Positions 16,697 through 24,492 of a DNA stretch of 42,648 bases are shown here, one piece after another (the first letter of the stretch is position 1; every line of letters starts with the position of its first letter). Location of the stretch: assembly GCA_022566795.1 (NCBI GenBank), contig JADFIF010000006.1:1-42648 (forward strand). Reading direction: 5' to 3'. The position numbers and the translations under genes are program-made. A model generated the notes under the pieces. The model saw only the letters and a list, made by a program, of their open reading frames with translations. It ran no database searches and was not told the origin of the DNA. Source of the stretch: Chloroflexota bacterium (GTDB lineage: Bacteria > Chloroflexota > Dehalococcoidia > Lucifugimonadales > G022566795).

Positions 16697-16914
16697 GGGC
16701 GGGTGGGTGGGAACATGGCACTTGCCTTTTTGGGATAGTTTCTTGGTCAGCAAGAAAGCGATACGTATTTTTTTTCCCACCCGCCCCCCCGTGAGGACTA
16801 GGGTTTGGGGGACACCCCCAGACCCCCGCAAGTCCCGATTCGTCGGGACTTGGAACTCCCCGGGGAGTCCGAGGGGCTTGGCCCCTCGGAGCCTTTTTGA
16901 GGGCGGGCGGTGGG
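16697..16914 (+). repeat. Intergenic multi-hairpin element
   Basis: A 218-bp stretch made almost wholly of inverted repeats. An outer GGGCGGGTGGGTGGGAA arm (16697-16713) pairs with TTCCCACCC (16774-16782) and is echoed directly by GGGCGGGCGGTGGG at 16901-16914. Inside are an 11-bp stem (16801-16825, loop ACA), a perfect 10-bp stem with TTCG loop (16829-16852), a loopless palindrome ACTCCCCGGGGAGT (16855-16868) and a perfect 10-bp stem (16868-16890). It looks like a REP/MITE-type repeat. The rest of the gap (16536-17100) holds nothing else I can support. Confidence 0.7.
16868..16897 (+). terminator. Rho-independent terminator-like hairpin
   Basis: Stem TCCGAGGGGC/GCCCCTCGGA with loop TTG, followed by GCCTTTTT. 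It is the last hairpin of the element and could end transcription from the two-component pair. Confidence 0.5.
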
Positions 16915-17100
16915 CTTTATCAAGACTTATGCAGCGAGGCACTACTGCGAGCAACATGATCGCGAGCGTTGTCGGATCATCAGAAGCCCTTGCGCTGAAA
17001 CCCTGAGCAGGTTTGGACAGACTCGGGTTGAGATTGCCTGTGGTAAAGTGATGCGGAATCGACCGCACGGCTCGCCCCTTGAGCCCGCCAGGACGCCCCA

Positions 17101-18693
17101 ATGCCAGACATCCTGCTTATCTTCGGCATCATTGCCGTTGTGCTCTCGGTCACGGCGTTACTCTCGGGCGTCGTCGAGCGGTCGCCCCTGTCCTTCCCGC
17201 TGATCTTTCTCGGCCTCGGGTTCGTCCTGAGCGAGCGAGGGTTCGGCGTCATCGAGATAGGGCCTCACGATCCGTTGCTGCAGGTCGTGGCGACGCTGAC
17301 GCTGTCGCTGGTGCTGTTCCTAGATGCGGTGAACCTGAGCTTCGCCGAGGTGGGGAGGCGATGGATGGTCCCGGCCCTGGTCCTCGGGCCGGGCACAATC
17401 TTGATTATCACGCTCGGCGCAGTGCCGCTGGCTCTACTGCTGGGGTTTGGGTGGGTGCTGGCGTTTACAGGTGGAGCGATTCTGGCGTCGACCGACCCTG
17501 TCGTGCTCCGAGAGATCATTCGGGACCGCCGGATTCCCCGGTCGGTGCGGCAGACGCTGAAGATCGAGGCCGGGACCAACGACATCGTGATCTTACCGGT
17601 GGTCCTGGTGCTCATCGCCGTCGCTCAAGAGGAGATGTCCAGTGCCGCCGGGTGGGTCGGACTTCTGGCGCGACTGCTTCTGATCGGTCCGGGCATCGGA
17701 ATGGCAATAGGCGGGTTAGGCTCGTGGCTCATGGCCCAGGTCGACAAGCGAATGAGCATCCGGCGAGAGCATCAGGCGCTCTACGGTATCGGCCTCGTCC
17801 TCGCGGCCTACACGGCAGCGACTGCTGCCGGCGGCGACGGATTCCTGGCCGCATTCGGCGCCGGCATAGCGGTCGTCCTCCTGGGCCAGCGCCTGTGCGA
17901 CTGCTTCCTGGAGTATGGCGAGACTACTTCCGAGGTGGCCATGCTGCTGGCCTTCGTACTCTTTGGCGCCGTGCTGGCCGGGATGATCGGCACCGTTTCC
18001 ATCCCGTTGGCCCTCGGCCTCGCGGCCATCGTGATTCTCGTAGTGCGGCCCGCCGTCCTTGGCATCGTGCTGGCTCGAACGAAGATGAGCTGGGAGGCGC
18101 ACGCCCTCGTAAGTTGGTTCGGTCCCAGAGGGCTGAACTCGCTGCTGCTGGCGCTGCTCGTCGTGGAAGCCGGCGTGGCCGGTTCGGAGCTTCTGATGGC
18201 CGCAGTCGGAGTTGTTGTGCTCGTGTCTGTTACGGTCCACGGGGGCACGGCCACGCCCTTCAGCGCTTGGTATGGCCGCATGGCCTCGAGACGCACGCTG
18301 GAAGAGGAGCGAGAGGCGACCGCCGCCGGACTCTTCGCACGGCATCACGAGCATGAGGCGCTCGTGACGCCCGAAGAGCTCCACACGCTTGTAGCCGAGC
18401 CCAATCCCCCAGTGGTGCTCGATGTTCGATCTCGATCGAGCTACGACGGGGATGGAGCGCAGATCCCGGGCAGTGTTCGCGTCCTGCCCGACGAAGCGGT
18501 CGAGTGGGCGGCAGACCAGCCGAGGGATAGGCTGGTGGTCGCTTACTGTGCTTGACCCAGCGAGGCAACCAGCGCCCGTGTGGCGCAGCAGCTTCGAGAG
18601 GTCGGGATGAACGCGGCGGCGCTGGAGGGCGGCATCGATGCGTGGCGGGCGAGCTTCGGGGTCGAGCCTATCCGGGAGCCGGCGCCAGTCTAA
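17101..18693 (+). CDS. CPA-type Na+/H+ antiporter fused to rhodanese, with in-frame TGA (possible selenoprotein)
   Basis: Residues ~1-400 form a cation/proton antiporter of about 12 membrane segments (NhaP-like), with the ion-site motifs ASTDPVV (~139) and AGTNDIV (~159). A C-terminal rhodanese domain begins at LVTPEELHTLV (~421), with VVLDVRSRSSYDGDGAQIPG. At codon 485 (18553-18555) TGA interrupts VVAYCA-TGA-PSEATSARVAQQL; related rhodanese domains read YC-x-CP-EATSA, so TGA replaces a Cys codon two residues after the catalytic Cys. The frame continues to GGIDAWRAS and a TAA at 18691-18693. If TGA is read as Sec the protein has 530 residues; otherwise it ends at 484 without the active-site loop. 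The likely role is proton-coupled cation export with sulfur or redox sensing. Confidence 0.82.
18554..18603 (+). promoter_or_regulatory. Candidate bacterial SECIS hairpin after TGA
   Basis: GCGCC (18572-18576) pairs with GGCGC (18582-18586) around loop CGTGT, whose second base is G, about 22 nt after the TGA. GACC (18554-18557, overlapping the TGA) can pair with GGTC (18600-18603), and AGC (18559-18561) with GCT (18591-18593). Position and loop G fit the published bacterial SECIS rules, but short GC hairpins are common by chance in such DNA. Confidence 0.35.
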
Positions 18694-18940
18694 GGGTGGC
18701 GTCTGGGGGCCTGCGCTACGGATTCGTGCAGTGTGTGAGGCGATAGTCCAGGCCACACCCGCCGGGAGGCATTGGAGCCGCGGACGGCATCGTCATTATC
18801 ACCAGCGGCGGCATCACGTTTCCACACCACACGCATGTGCGGCTGGGGACTGTCAGAGGGCGCTCCAGTCAAGCTGATCGTGCGAGAATAAGGACATCCG
18901 GATGGTGGCGATTCTATAGACTGCAAGGAAAGGGTGAGCG

Positions 18941-19408
18941 ATGGAACCTGCATTCCAAGACCAACTGAAGGGGAACCACTGCTGGGGTTGCTCTCCAACG
19001 AACGACTCTGGGCTGAATATCAAGAGTTTCTGGTCCGGCGACGAGGCCATCTGCTCCTGGAGTCCGGGCGAGCAACACTCGGCGGCGACGCCGCTTGTAC
19101 TGAACGGAGGCATCATCGGCACCATCATTGACTGCCATTGCATCTGCACCGCAATCGCCGATGCCTACAGGCGGGAAGGCAGACCGATCGGGACCGAACC
19201 TGCCATCTGGTACGCGACGGGAGCGCTAAATGTCTCTTACCAGAGCCCGTCGCCGATAGCTCAGCCGGTCACGCTGCGAGCGAGAATCACAGAAACAACA
19301 GACAAGAGGACGAATCTTTCTTGCTCACTCGCTTCCGCGGGAAAGCAACGTGCCACGGCGGAGCTCGTGGCCGTGCGTGTTCCTCAAGAATGGATGGCGG
19401 GCCGTTGA
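18941..19408 (+). CDS. PaaI-like hot-dog thioesterase
   Basis: 155 residues with a 4HBT/PaaI-type hot-dog layout. An N-terminal CWGC motif (~14-17) precedes GLNIKSFW, then HSAATPLVLNGGIIGTIIDC (the helix normally HxGxxhGGxxxxLxD), and a final strand region LNVSYQSPSPIAQPVTLRA. It would hydrolyse acyl-CoA thioesters, substrate unknown. ATG 18941 is preceded by AAGG. The gene stands alone, convergent with the arsenite-oxidase remnant. Confidence 0.82.
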   Translation: MEPAFQDQLKGNHCWGCSPTNDSGLNIKSFWSGDEAICSWSPGEQHSAATPLVLNGGIIGTIIDCHCICTAIADAYRREGRPIGTEPAIWYATGALNVSYQSPSPIAQPVTLRARITETTDKRTNLSCSLASAGKQRATAELVAVRVPQEWMAGR

Positions 19409-19451
19409 CTTCTGTCTAGGAGCGCGCCGCAGACCAGACGAAAGGGATGAC

Positions 19452-20381
19452 CTAGATGATGGTACGAGGCTTGAAGGTCATCTCATCGAAGGAGCGCTTG
19501 TAGGGCGACTCACCGATCTTGCTCACCCGACCCTTCCCGAGCTTGAATCGGTATCGGAGCGTGATCGGGTCGGGAACTCGGTGGACTACGCTGTTCGCTG
19601 CGGCGCCGTGCCACCGAGGAGACAGGAAGTTAGCGAAGAGCACCCCCTGCCTGACCGCATCCGTGACGATCGCCACAGCTGTAAACTCGCCCCTCCCTTG
19701 GCGGATGAGGCCCTTCTCCTGAAGCTTGGTGAAGAGGAAGTCGTCCCCCTTGGCGATAGAGAATCCTCCCGTCTGGATGAGAACGTCGTCGTTGACAATT
19801 AGCACTTCGTCGCCGCTCTCAATGCCCCTTGGCCCGGCGTCATCGGGGTGGATCTCTATGAAGTGATCGGGCCAGCGCTGGCGCATGTACGGTTTCCTCA
19901 TGTCGTCGAAGGCAGACTGCCACACCTCGTTGACCCGACCGTTGGTAACCCAGAGCTCGTCGCCCCGAGGCTTGATACGCTCGTAGAAGTCGCTGAACCA
20001 CTCCCACGGAGACTTGTTCAAGACCGCCTTGCCGCTGTGTGTGTCGAAGTGCGTGAGCCACTTCGGGTGGACGGTAGGCCCCTGCGGAGGTCCCAGCTCT
20101 AGAGTCGTGTCGTGCAACCGTTTCGTGCCGACCAGCTGGCCGTCGACGAGTCGAATCGGCGTCTGAATGCCGGTCGTGCCCATCTCCCTCAGAAGCTCGT
20201 GGCCCTTCTTGCCTTGCTGACGCGCCACCACGACCAGCGGGTGGTAGTTGAGCATGCCGCCTCTACTAAAGCGGGCGGCCCCCTCGAACACGTCGTTCGA
20301 CTCCTTCCAGTCGTATCCCTTGAAGCCCATCTTCTGGCCGAAGCGGGCAACGATCCACCAGTCGGGTCTTGCCTCCCCGGA
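19452..20381 (-). pseudogene. Arsenite oxidase large subunit-like (AioA) fragment, 5' truncated
   Basis: Only the C-terminal ~310 residues of a molybdopterin oxidoreductase remain. The recognisable AioA-like run ARPDWWIVARFGQKMGFKG begins right after an in-frame TGA (20382-20384), and NGRVNEVWQS, QRWPDHFIEIHPDDA, GIESGDEVLIVNDDV and WHGAAANSVVHRV follow in order. The family is ~800+ residues, so the iron-sulfur and most of the molybdenum-binding part are missing. An internal ATG at 20330 could start a 292-residue product but has no family meaning. No small subunit (aioB) is nearby. It is a deletion remnant, or the C-terminal relic of another DMSO-reductase-family enzyme. Confidence 0.75.
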
Positions 20382-20624
20382 TCACATCATTGACGTCTCA
20401 AGCCCTCAAGTTGAATGTGATTTCCCATTTCCAATTGCAGGCGGCAGCAACGGTGCTTGAGCAGCGTGGTCCAACGGCTGAGTAGAGGCTACCAGCCGTA
20501 TGGCGTCGAGGACTCCCGTGCTAGAATAATGTTCACGATGACCGGACCATTCACAACAGCCGTAAACCCAATGTTTGCGCTTCCGCCGGCTCTCAAACGA
20601 GTAAAGGGTCCGTAGACTAGCTCA

Positions 20625-20699
20625 GCCAACGTAGCTCAGTGGTAGAGCAGCGGTTTCGTAAACCGCAGGTCGACGGTTCGAATCCGTCCGTTGGCTCCA
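20625..20699 (+). tRNA. tRNA-Thr(CGT)
   Basis: Complete cloverleaf: acceptor GCCAACG (20625-20631) pairs with CGTTGGC (20689-20695), D-loop AGCTCAGTGGTAGAGC, anticodon arm GCGGT-TTCGTAA-ACCGC with anticodon CGT, T-arm GACGG-TTCGAAT-CCGTC, discriminator T and encoded CCA. It reads ACG codons. Confidence 0.95.
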
Positions 20700-20716
20700 C
20701 CGTTTAGCCCATAACA

Positions 20717-20753
20717 AAGAGGCTCCTGGGTTACCAGGAGCCTCTTGCTTTTC
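20717..20753 (+). terminator. Rho-independent terminator of tRNA-Thr
   Basis: Perfect 13-bp stem AAGAGGCTCCTGG/CCAGGAGCCTCTT with a GTTA loop, followed by GCTTTT. It begins 18 nt after the tRNA CCA end. Confidence 0.9.
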
Positions 20754-20770
20754 CGCCGAAAGACGGGTTT

Positions 20771-20789
20771 GCTAACCGTTTGCTAACGC
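20771..20789 (+). repeat. Direct repeat, left copy
   Basis: GCTAACCGTTTGCTAACGC, itself two GCTAAC units. A second copy with one extra T lies at 22166-22185. The pair brackets a 1.4 kb segment next to tRNA-Thr and may be recombinase sites. Confidence 0.7.
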
Positions 20790-20915
20790 GACGGGTTCGG
20801 CGCTGCGTCAATGGCCGGTTCGTGACTCGGATAGGCAAGGTGGAGCTCGTCCCGAAGGGCAGCGCCTATGCCTACGCTCTGGCGCCCCGTGGGGTTCGAT
20901 GGCTGGAATGGTACC

Positions 20916-21086
20916 TCAGAAACGTCCCCACGGCATTGTGACCCGAACAGCCGCGGCATAGTCTCTTGTCGCTTCATCCCGGGTCGGGGCTGCTGCCCCA
21001 TTCCTGCGGTGAAGATCGACCACAAAGGCGTTGAAGTTGGACGGACCTCCCAGGTGCGCGATCGTGTTGACTAGTCTGCTCAGCAT
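20916..21086 (-). CDS. Small hypothetical protein (56 aa)
   Basis: Reads MLSRLVNTIAHLGGPSNFNA and ends PWGRF. I do not recognise it. A strong ribosome site AGGAGGG lies ~4-6 nt before the ATG, which is the main reason to take it as real. A 7-bp palindrome sits just upstream of that site. The rest of the 20754-21315 interval shows no other gene. It lies inside the direct-repeat-bracketed segment together with the FRG gene. Confidence 0.45.
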   Translation of the reverse strand: MLSRLVNTIAHLGGPSNFNAFVVDLHRRNGAAAPTRDEATRDYAAAVRVTMPWGRF

Positions 21087-21099
21087 TCCACCCTCCTGA

Positions 21100-21118
21100 T
21101 GTCGACTCTACGTCGACA
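21100..21118. promoter_or_regulatory. Operator-like palindrome TGTCGAC-N5-GTCGACA
   Basis: Perfect 7-bp inverted repeat with a 5-bp spacer (TCTAC), placed immediately upstream of the small ORF's ribosome site. The position suits a repressor site, but no regulator is identified. Confidence 0.4.
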
Positions 21119-21314
21119 GTCTGTTCCCGACTGCTCACACGATACGGCGTTCTACTCCATACGACATCGGCCATATCACCGATCTTGCGCAGGACAAAGT
21201 GACGACGGCGCGATGGCCCTATTGGGTAGATAGCAGGAGATTCGCGATGCGGAAACGGCGAAAGGTTAGGCGCTACACTCCCCGTCGGCACCGGCGGTCA
21301 TCGGGATCGTATCT

Positions 21315-22061
21315 TTACACTGTTTCAAAAGTCAACGAGGCAAGTTCCTTGGCAAGGTGCTCAAGATCTGGGAAGAGGTAAGACCCTCCCAGTCCGAAGC
21401 GACTCAGTTGCTTCTGGATGACAGGCTTGGCTGCCGCGGGCACTCGAAACTTAACTAAAAAGTGGTCACTTGGCCCGAAGTCCTCCAACGCCGTTTGAGA
21501 ACCATGAATAGTGAAGACAGAAGACTGAACCAACATTCGGAAGTCGATTTCCCGCGGAATGACCGCGACAATATCTTCGGATTGCGGCGCGGTTTCTCGG
21601 AATGGAGCGGCGAAAAGTTGAGTCGCCTTTGCGTGGCCGGGTGTTGGGATACCTCTCAGTCCCACATGCTCGCTGTTAAATATGATAGGGCTAAGAGCCC
21701 AGATCGCGCCGGGCATGTCTGGATGCTCGGTGACAGCGAAATAAGCTGCCACTAGTGCCGATTGCGTCCAATCGAGGAGGCGCGTCGGCAGCCGAGAATG
21801 CTGCATCAGAAATAGCCAGGAGTCCCACTCGCCCTCTGGCGGGCATTGTGGATGTCGAGAGTGTGCGGCATTAAAGAATCTCGCGACTAGATTACGCTCA
21901 TATCTAGCTGCGTCGGCACCGCGTCGGTACACACCAGGCACGAGTTTCCAATCTTCCAGCGAATGCCCTCGCTACCAGACGTTCCCTCGGAGCGCCGTGG
22001 CTGCGGCCTCAGTGGCATCAATGAGGCTTCGAAGATCGGTCACCTCGACGTTGTCGGTCAT
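21315..22061 (-). pseudogene. FRG-domain protein gene with an amber stop in the FRG motif
   Basis: The full frame runs from ATG 22061 (MTDNVEVTDLRSLIDATEAA) to the stop at 21315, 248 codons. Codon 30 (21974-21972) is TAG in the string NVW-TAG-RGHSLEDWKLVP, exactly where FRG-domain proteins have W(F/Y)RG. Downstream the domain is intact: WLFLMQHSRLPTRLLDWTQS (~91), the family's best conserved block, followed by ALVAAYFAV. A GTG at 21941 could restart a 208-residue protein lacking the motif. FRG proteins are frequent in defence and mobile regions, though their activity is not well defined. It may be a recent nonsense mutation or a suppressed stop. Confidence 0.75.
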
Positions 22062-22165
22062 GGCTGGTCAACACACCTTATCGCGAATTCATTGGGATTG
22101 ACAGCAAACCCAGAGAAGTGGGAATCCAGGCCCACACAGGATTTCGCCATCATCAGGTACTTTCT

Positions 22166-22185
22166 GCTAACCGTTTTGCTAACGC
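22166..22185 (+). repeat. Direct repeat, right copy
   Basis: GCTAACCGTTTTGCTAACGC, matching 20771-20789 apart from one inserted T. A further GCTAACA (22190-22196) pairs as an inverted repeat with TGTTAGC at 22217-22223. Confidence 0.7.
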
Positions 22186-22249
22186 ACATGCTAACACGGC
22201 ACACGACGCGATAGCATGTTAGCTACGAATTGGGGGGTGCGATCCGGAC

Positions 22250-22289
22250 GTGTTGTTCTAATTGCGTGCCTGGGCGCATAGAACAACAC
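22250..22289. repeat. Large inverted repeat beside the tRNA-Lys fragment
   Basis: GTGTTGTTCTA (22250-22260) is the exact reverse complement of TAGAACAACAC (22279-22289). An inner stem TGCG/CGCA (22263-22266, 22275-22278) extends it. No T-run follows, so a recombinase or protein binding site seems more likely than a terminator. Confidence 0.65.
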
Positions 22290-22299
22290 GAAGGCTTAG

Positions 22300-22347
22300 A
22301 GACTCTTAATCAGTAGGTTCTCGGTTCAAGTCCGAGGCGGGTCACCA
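22300..22347 (+). tRNA. tRNA-Lys(CTT) 3' half (attachment-site remnant, not functional)
   Basis: Runs from the anticodon loop CTCTTAA through the variable loop, T-arm CTCGG-TTCAAGT-CCGAG, acceptor 3' strand GCGGGTC and ACCA. The matching 5' acceptor strand GACCCGC and the D-arm are absent upstream, and the 5' side of the anticodon stem no longer pairs. Integrases that target tRNA genes commonly leave such a 3' fragment at one end of an island. Confidence 0.7.
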
Positions 22348-22353
22348 AGCCCT

Positions 22354-23109
22354 CTACCAAGCCCCGCAGAGCCAATCGGCAAATGCGGGGCATGCAGCTG
22401 GCAAGATATGGCCGTCGGAGCATTTCGACGTGGAGATGGCGTTGAAGATGTCGTACTTGAGGGACTCAGGTGCGCTGAGGCACTTGTCGATCATGTCGAC
22501 GCAGTCCTGCTGGTCCAGCCAGCCAGGGTACTGGCGCCTCAGCGTCGGCCGGTTCTCCGCGAGCACTCCACCCAATCGGATGCAAAGCACCGACATGTCG
22601 TACCTGTCCGAGTACCAATGGCCAAGAGCTTCGCAAAAGACTTTGCAAGCGCCGTAAATGCTCTTCGGTCGAGTCGGGTCCATGTGAGTCAGCATCCTCC
22701 ACGGCTCGGTGACCTTGTCATACTCGCCCGCGGCTAACTCGCCGTAGGGGTACTCAATCTCGTACCCGGTCATCGTGTCGCCCGTGCTTCCTAGGACCAC
22801 CCGTTTGACACCGTTCAGGCGAGAAGCCTCATACACGTTGCGCGTGCCGATGATCCCCATCTGGAGGTGCCTGTCCCACGAATGCGCATCGCTAGTGTAG
22901 TTCGCCATGTGGACGACCATGTCGATGTCTTTGAACGCCGGGAGGATGGCATCGAAGTCTGAGATGTCCGCCTGGGTGTTGGGGATCTCCGGCACTGCCC
23001 GCCGGTTCAGTCCGCTGAAATCATACTTGTGGCCAAGGTTCCGCCACGTCAACCCGCCAATCAGTCCACTAGCACCGGTAATCAACACTCTGGGCTTGTC
23101 TGTAGACAT
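22354..23109 (-). CDS. NAD-dependent epimerase/dehydratase, C-terminus apparently replaced
   Basis: Extended SDR enzyme of 251 residues. The NAD-binding motif is GASGLIGG (TGxxGxxG type, ~10-18), then DMVVHMANY, LGSTGD and the catalytic YGACK (YxxxK, ~155), with CIRLGGVL and CVDMIDKCL. It resembles uronate dehydrogenase-like epimerases, where FNAIS is normally followed by ~35 conserved residues. Here FNAIS is followed by an unrelated Cys-rich tail ending 7 nt from the tRNA-Lys fragment, suggesting the 3' end was cut by integration. AAGGAGG before ATG 23109 supports the start over an upstream in-frame ATG. Confidence 0.82.
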   Translation of the reverse strand: MSTDKPRVLITGASGLIGGLTWRNLGHKYDFSGLNRRAVPEIPNTQADISDFDAILPAFKDIDMVVHMANYTSDAHSWDRHLQMGIIGTRNVYEASRLNGVKRVVLGSTGDTMTGYEIEYPYGELAAGEYDKVTEPWRMLTHMDPTRPKSIYGACKVFCEALGHWYSDRYDMSVLCIRLGGVLAENRPTLRRQYPGWLDQQDCVDMIDKCLSAPESLKYDIFNAISTSKCSDGHILPAACPAFADWLCGAW

Positions 23110-23316
23110 TCTCTCCTCCTTGTCTACGTGTCTCCATCGGGGCGTACCTCTTTCCAATCTCCAACGGACTCTTACTTCCCCAGACCACCTCCAAGCCCGC
23201 TGATGAGGAGCCCTCGCAACGTATCACAGAGTCGAAGCTGGGGGGACACCAGACCTATGGGCAGATGATAGACTAAGCTGGGTCTCATCAATATCAACGA
23301 ACTCAAGGGAGAGAAC

Positions 23317-23667
23317 TTGGCAGATCTGCGTTTCGGTGCGTTCCTCGCACCGCACCATCCAATCGGCGAGAACCCAACGTTGCAGATACAGAGCGACCTG
23401 GAGTTCGTGGAACATCTCGAACGGCTGGGGTACGACGAATTCTGGTGCGGAGAGCATCACTCCACCGGTTGGGAGATCGATGTCGCGTGTCCTCATGAAC
23501 ATGATGCGATGCGGGCAGCACCAACATACGGGGCGCTCAAAGCGATACGTTCGGGCGCCCAGAATCGTCATCATGTATCTAGAACGTGGCTATCGGGTTT
23601 ACAGGCGATCCGGCCCCCCCGTTACGGTAGCGACGCCCGAATGCAGGGTCCGTCAGGTCGGAGCTGA
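23317..23667 (+). pseudogene. Luciferase-like monooxygenase, N-terminal stump
   Basis: The first ~54 residues (LRFGAFLAPHHPIGENP, then LEFVEHLERLGYDEFWCGEHH, then STGWEI) are the flavin-dependent luciferase-like N-terminus, including the GEHH metal/flavin-site motif. After GWEI the frame turns to unrelated sequence and stops at 116 codons, while the family is ~330-400 residues. The start is TTG 23317 with AAGGGAG upstream. It is divergent from the epimerase and the 3' part is deleted. Confidence 0.7.
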
Positions 23668-23771
23668 CCCAGCCAGGGCGCGCCGTCTTGAACACGCCTC
23701 CCCGTAGGGCTCACAATCGGCTGACTCGGGACGGCACCCAATTAATCAGAGCCTCGCCACAGGTCCAGAAG

Positions 23772-24392
23772 ATGCCAGATCCATCGCATGATAAACAATC
23801 GACGGAAGGCGCAGAGGGGGCCGCCGTTGCCGCCCTGGACCGAGGGATCAAACTCGACCAGATCCAAGATGTACAGGGAGCCATTCGGGCCTACCGGCAG
23901 GCGGTGAAGTTAGGCCACCTGAGCCAAACAGGGCCGGGGCGGGAGGTGGGCGCCCAGGCAGCCTTCAACTTGGGCTCGGTGCTGGGGGAGGTCGAGGACA
24001 CCGCGGGAACTCTCCGAGCATACTGGGACAGCGTGGAGATGGGACGCTCGAGTGAGAGTACCGTTGGCCGCGAAGCTGGGGCAGCGGCGGCCTTTAACCT
24101 GGGGCTGATGCTGGAGGAAGCGCAGGACGCCGCGGGAGCCCTCCAGGCCTACCGGGGCAGCGTGGAGCTGGGGCGTCTGAGCGAAACAGGTGCGGGCCGG
24201 GAGGCTGGGGCCAAGGCAGCATTCGGCCTGGCTCTAATGCTGGGGGAGGACGAGGACGTCGAGGGGGCCCTCCAGGCCTACCGGGACAGTGTTGAGCTGG
24301 GGCGCCTGAGCGAGACGACAGAGGGTTTCGAGGCAAGAGCGAAAGCGTCATACAATCTGAGCTTATTACAGAATCAGGCCCAAGGCATGTGA
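23772..24392 (+). CDS. TPR/Sel1-like repeat protein
   Basis: 206 residues with four copies of a ~40-residue helical repeat whose core reads AAFNLGxxLxEaqDaaGaLxAYrxSVELGrlSET. The copies begin near residues 27, 74, 117 and 158. No signal peptide is seen. ATG 23772 is chosen because the preceding 28 codons are not repeat-like. It is likely a protein-binding scaffold with unknown partner. The near-identical repeat units indicate recent internal duplication. Confidence 0.75.
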   Translation: MPDPSHDKQSTEGAEGAAVAALDRGIKLDQIQDVQGAIRAYRQAVKLGHLSQTGPGREVGAQAAFNLGSVLGEVEDTAGTLRAYWDSVEMGRSSESTVGREAGAAAAFNLGLMLEEAQDAAGALQAYRGSVELGRLSETGAGREAGAKAAFGLALMLGEDEDVEGALQAYRDSVELGRLSETTEGFEARAKASYNLSLLQNQAQGM

Positions 24393-24492
24393 TCAGCTGC
24401 CAGGCAACATTAGGCTGGTTTTCAGATGGGCACTATTTGAGACTGACTGGCCTCGGCGAGCCGATGATCCGAGCAAGAAAGGGATGGTTGAG

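Noticed and set aside
18553-18555. TGA read as Trp through an alternative genetic code
   Set aside because: TGA serves as the normal stop of other intact genes in the window (for example at 4100-4102, 5038-5040 and 9758-9760), and relatives have Cys rather than Trp at this site.
22272-22347. A complete functional tRNA-Lys
   Set aside because: Only the 3' half is present; no 5' acceptor strand GACCCGC or D-arm upstream, and the anticodon stem 5' side is mismatched.
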